Part shown: in pieces, positions 13,811 through 14,314 of the stretch
Numbering within the stretch: the stretch's first letter is position 1
Layout of the letters: each line of letters begins with the position of its first letter
Source: Deltaproteobacteria bacterium
Lineage (GTDB): Bacteria > Desulfobacterota > Desulfobacteria > Desulfobacterales > BuS5
Reading direction: 5' to 3'
Assembly (NCBI GenBank): GCA_021157555.1
Contig: JAGGWL010000124.1
Location: forward strand, 1 to 14,314
DNA length: 14,314 nt
Position numbers and translations under genes: made by a program
The notes under the pieces: model-generated
Seen by the model: the letters and a program-made list of their open reading frames with translations, nothing else
Database searches by the model: none
What the model was told of the DNA's origin: nothing

Positions 13811-13886
13811 TGGCAGGCCAGGAGGGATTCGAACCCACAACACCCGGATTTGGAGTCCGGTGCTCTGCCGTTAGAGCTACTGGCCT
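13811..13886 (-). tRNA. trpT: tRNA-Trp (anticodon CCA)
   Basis: The 76-base gene has an encoded CCA end. The acceptor stem is AGGCCAG/CTGGCCT with discriminator G73; the D stem is GCTC/GAGC, the anticodon stem CCGGA/TCCGG with loop CTCCAAA, and the variable loop GTGTT. The T arm is GTGGG/CCCTC around TTCGAAT. Two oddities: position 14 is U where nearly all tRNAs have A (U8-A14 tertiary pair), although A15-U48 is intact, and positions 50/64 are a U-U mismatch. It lies 17 bases after rpmG and 72 before secE, so it is probably cut out of a polycistronic transcript. Seven T residues follow the CCA in the transcript sense. Confidence 0.95.
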
Positions 13887-13903
13887 AGACAATTTCCTGT
13901 AAT

Positions 13904-14053
13904 CTATTTGGTCTCTTTATGAGGAGTATGTTTTTGGCAAAACCTGCAATACTTGTTAAATTTTAATTTATCAGGTGTGGTCTGCTTATTCTTGGTAGTT
14001 GTATAATTTCTTTGTTTGCATTCAGTACATGCAAGGGTAACAATAATTCTCAC
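13904..14053 (-). CDS. rpmG: 50S ribosomal protein L33
   Basis: L33 is a small large-subunit protein near the E site. The 49-residue product starts MRIIVTLACTECKQRNY and ends HKETK, with TPDKLKFNKYCRFCQKHTPH between. It keeps the four cysteines C9, C12, C36 and C39, so it is the zinc-ribbon (C+) form. The start is a GTG at 14053 with GAGGA about seven bases upstream; no ATG gives the family N-terminus, and the length equals that of known L33 proteins. It lies between tuf and tRNA-Trp, an arrangement common in Deltaproteobacteria. The 118 bases between tuf and rpmG show no convincing promoter or terminator. Confidence 0.95.
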   Translation of the reverse strand: MRIIVTLACTECKQRNYTTTKNKQTTPDKLKFNKYCRFCQKHTPHKETK

Positions 14054-14171
14054 CGTCAGATCCTCTATGCAACATTTTCAAAATACCCGGTTCCACTCAA
14101 TTTCTACGCCAGATTAAATTTTGGGCAGCTTTTGAGCTTAGGAATTTCTCAAAGGTCTCTATACAAAAATT

Positions 14172-14314
14172 CTATTCAATCACTTCAATTACAACACCTG
14201 CACCAACAGTACGTCCGCCTTCTCTAACGGCAAACCTCAATTCTTTTTCCATTGCTATAGGTGTTATCAACTCAGCCGTTATCGTTACGTTGTCACCAGG
14301 CATTATCATCTCCA
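14172..14314 (-). CDS. tuf: Elongation factor Tu, C-terminal part (runs off window)
   Basis: The last 47 codons of an EF-Tu gene. The visible protein starts EMIMPGDNVTITAELITPIA and ends GGRTVGAGVVIEVIE, the canonical end of domain 3, which contacts EF-Ts and tRNA. The stop codon is TAG. This is the tufB-type position, upstream of rpmG-trpT-secE-nusG. It cannot be compared with the other copy at 1-199 because the two visible parts do not overlap. Confidence 0.97.
   Translation of the reverse strand, partial: EMIMPGDNVTITAELITPIAMEKELRFAVREGGRTVGAGVVIEVIE

Noticed and set aside
13800..13813. Rho-independent terminator formed by the tRNA-Trp acceptor stem and the following seven T residues
   Set aside because: The discriminator and CCA separate the stem from the U run, and secE and nusG downstream have no other evident promoter; noted only as a possible partial effect.

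Overview
The window is part of the core transcription–translation cluster of a bacterium, and every recognisable gene is on the minus strand. In transcription order (high to low coordinate) it reads: tuf (3' end only), rpmG, tRNA-Trp(CCA), secE, nusG, rplK, rplA, rplJ, rplL, rpoB, rpoC, rpsL, rpsG, tuf (5' end only). Protein features point to Desulfobacterota (former Deltaproteobacteria), probably near Desulfobacterales. The clues are the RpoC N-terminus of the METLYDFFVKP type, a short Cys-containing L33 beginning MRIIVTLACTECKQRNYT, the tuf-rpmG-trpT-secE-nusG order, and the visibly AT-rich intergenic DNA. The placement is inference; no 16S gene is present.

Region by region: 14314-13352 holds EF-Tu, L33, tRNA-Trp and SecE. 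13334-11635 holds NusG, L11 and L1 with very short gaps. 11634-11164 is a 471-base leader upstream of rplJ. It contains a tandem pair of palindromic repeats, a TATAAT box, a candidate L10-binding leader hairpin with a competing long-range complement, and a degenerate third repeat. 11163-10171 holds L10 and L7/L12, separated by a structured gap. 10170-9931 (240 bases) holds a strong RNA hairpin and another copy of the repeat. 9930-1314 holds rpoB and rpoC, separated by a hairpin that spans nearly the whole gap. 1313-1154 contains a near-consensus sigma70 promoter that starts the str-type operon rpsL-rpsG-tuf.

The genes together make the translating ribosome's stalk and L1 regions (L1, L10, L11, L12), the decoding-centre proteins S12 and S7, EF-Tu, the two large RNA polymerase subunits, the elongation factor NusG and the translocon subunit SecE. 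The L10/L12/beta/beta' block appears to be controlled at the RNA level, with a folded element in every gap.

The most unusual points are: (1) an insertion of about 98 residues in RpoC just before the segment leading to the rim helices. It reads like a parvulin/PpiC-type prolyl isomerase domain with both expected catalytic histidines replaced by tyrosine. (2) A family of 68-bp imperfect palindromes in the intergenic DNA, which pair better on the transcribed strand. (3) A perfect 18-bp stem between rplL and rpoB in which all four non-Watson-Crick positions are G-U only on the mRNA strand. (4) tuf directly after rpsG where fusA is normally found.
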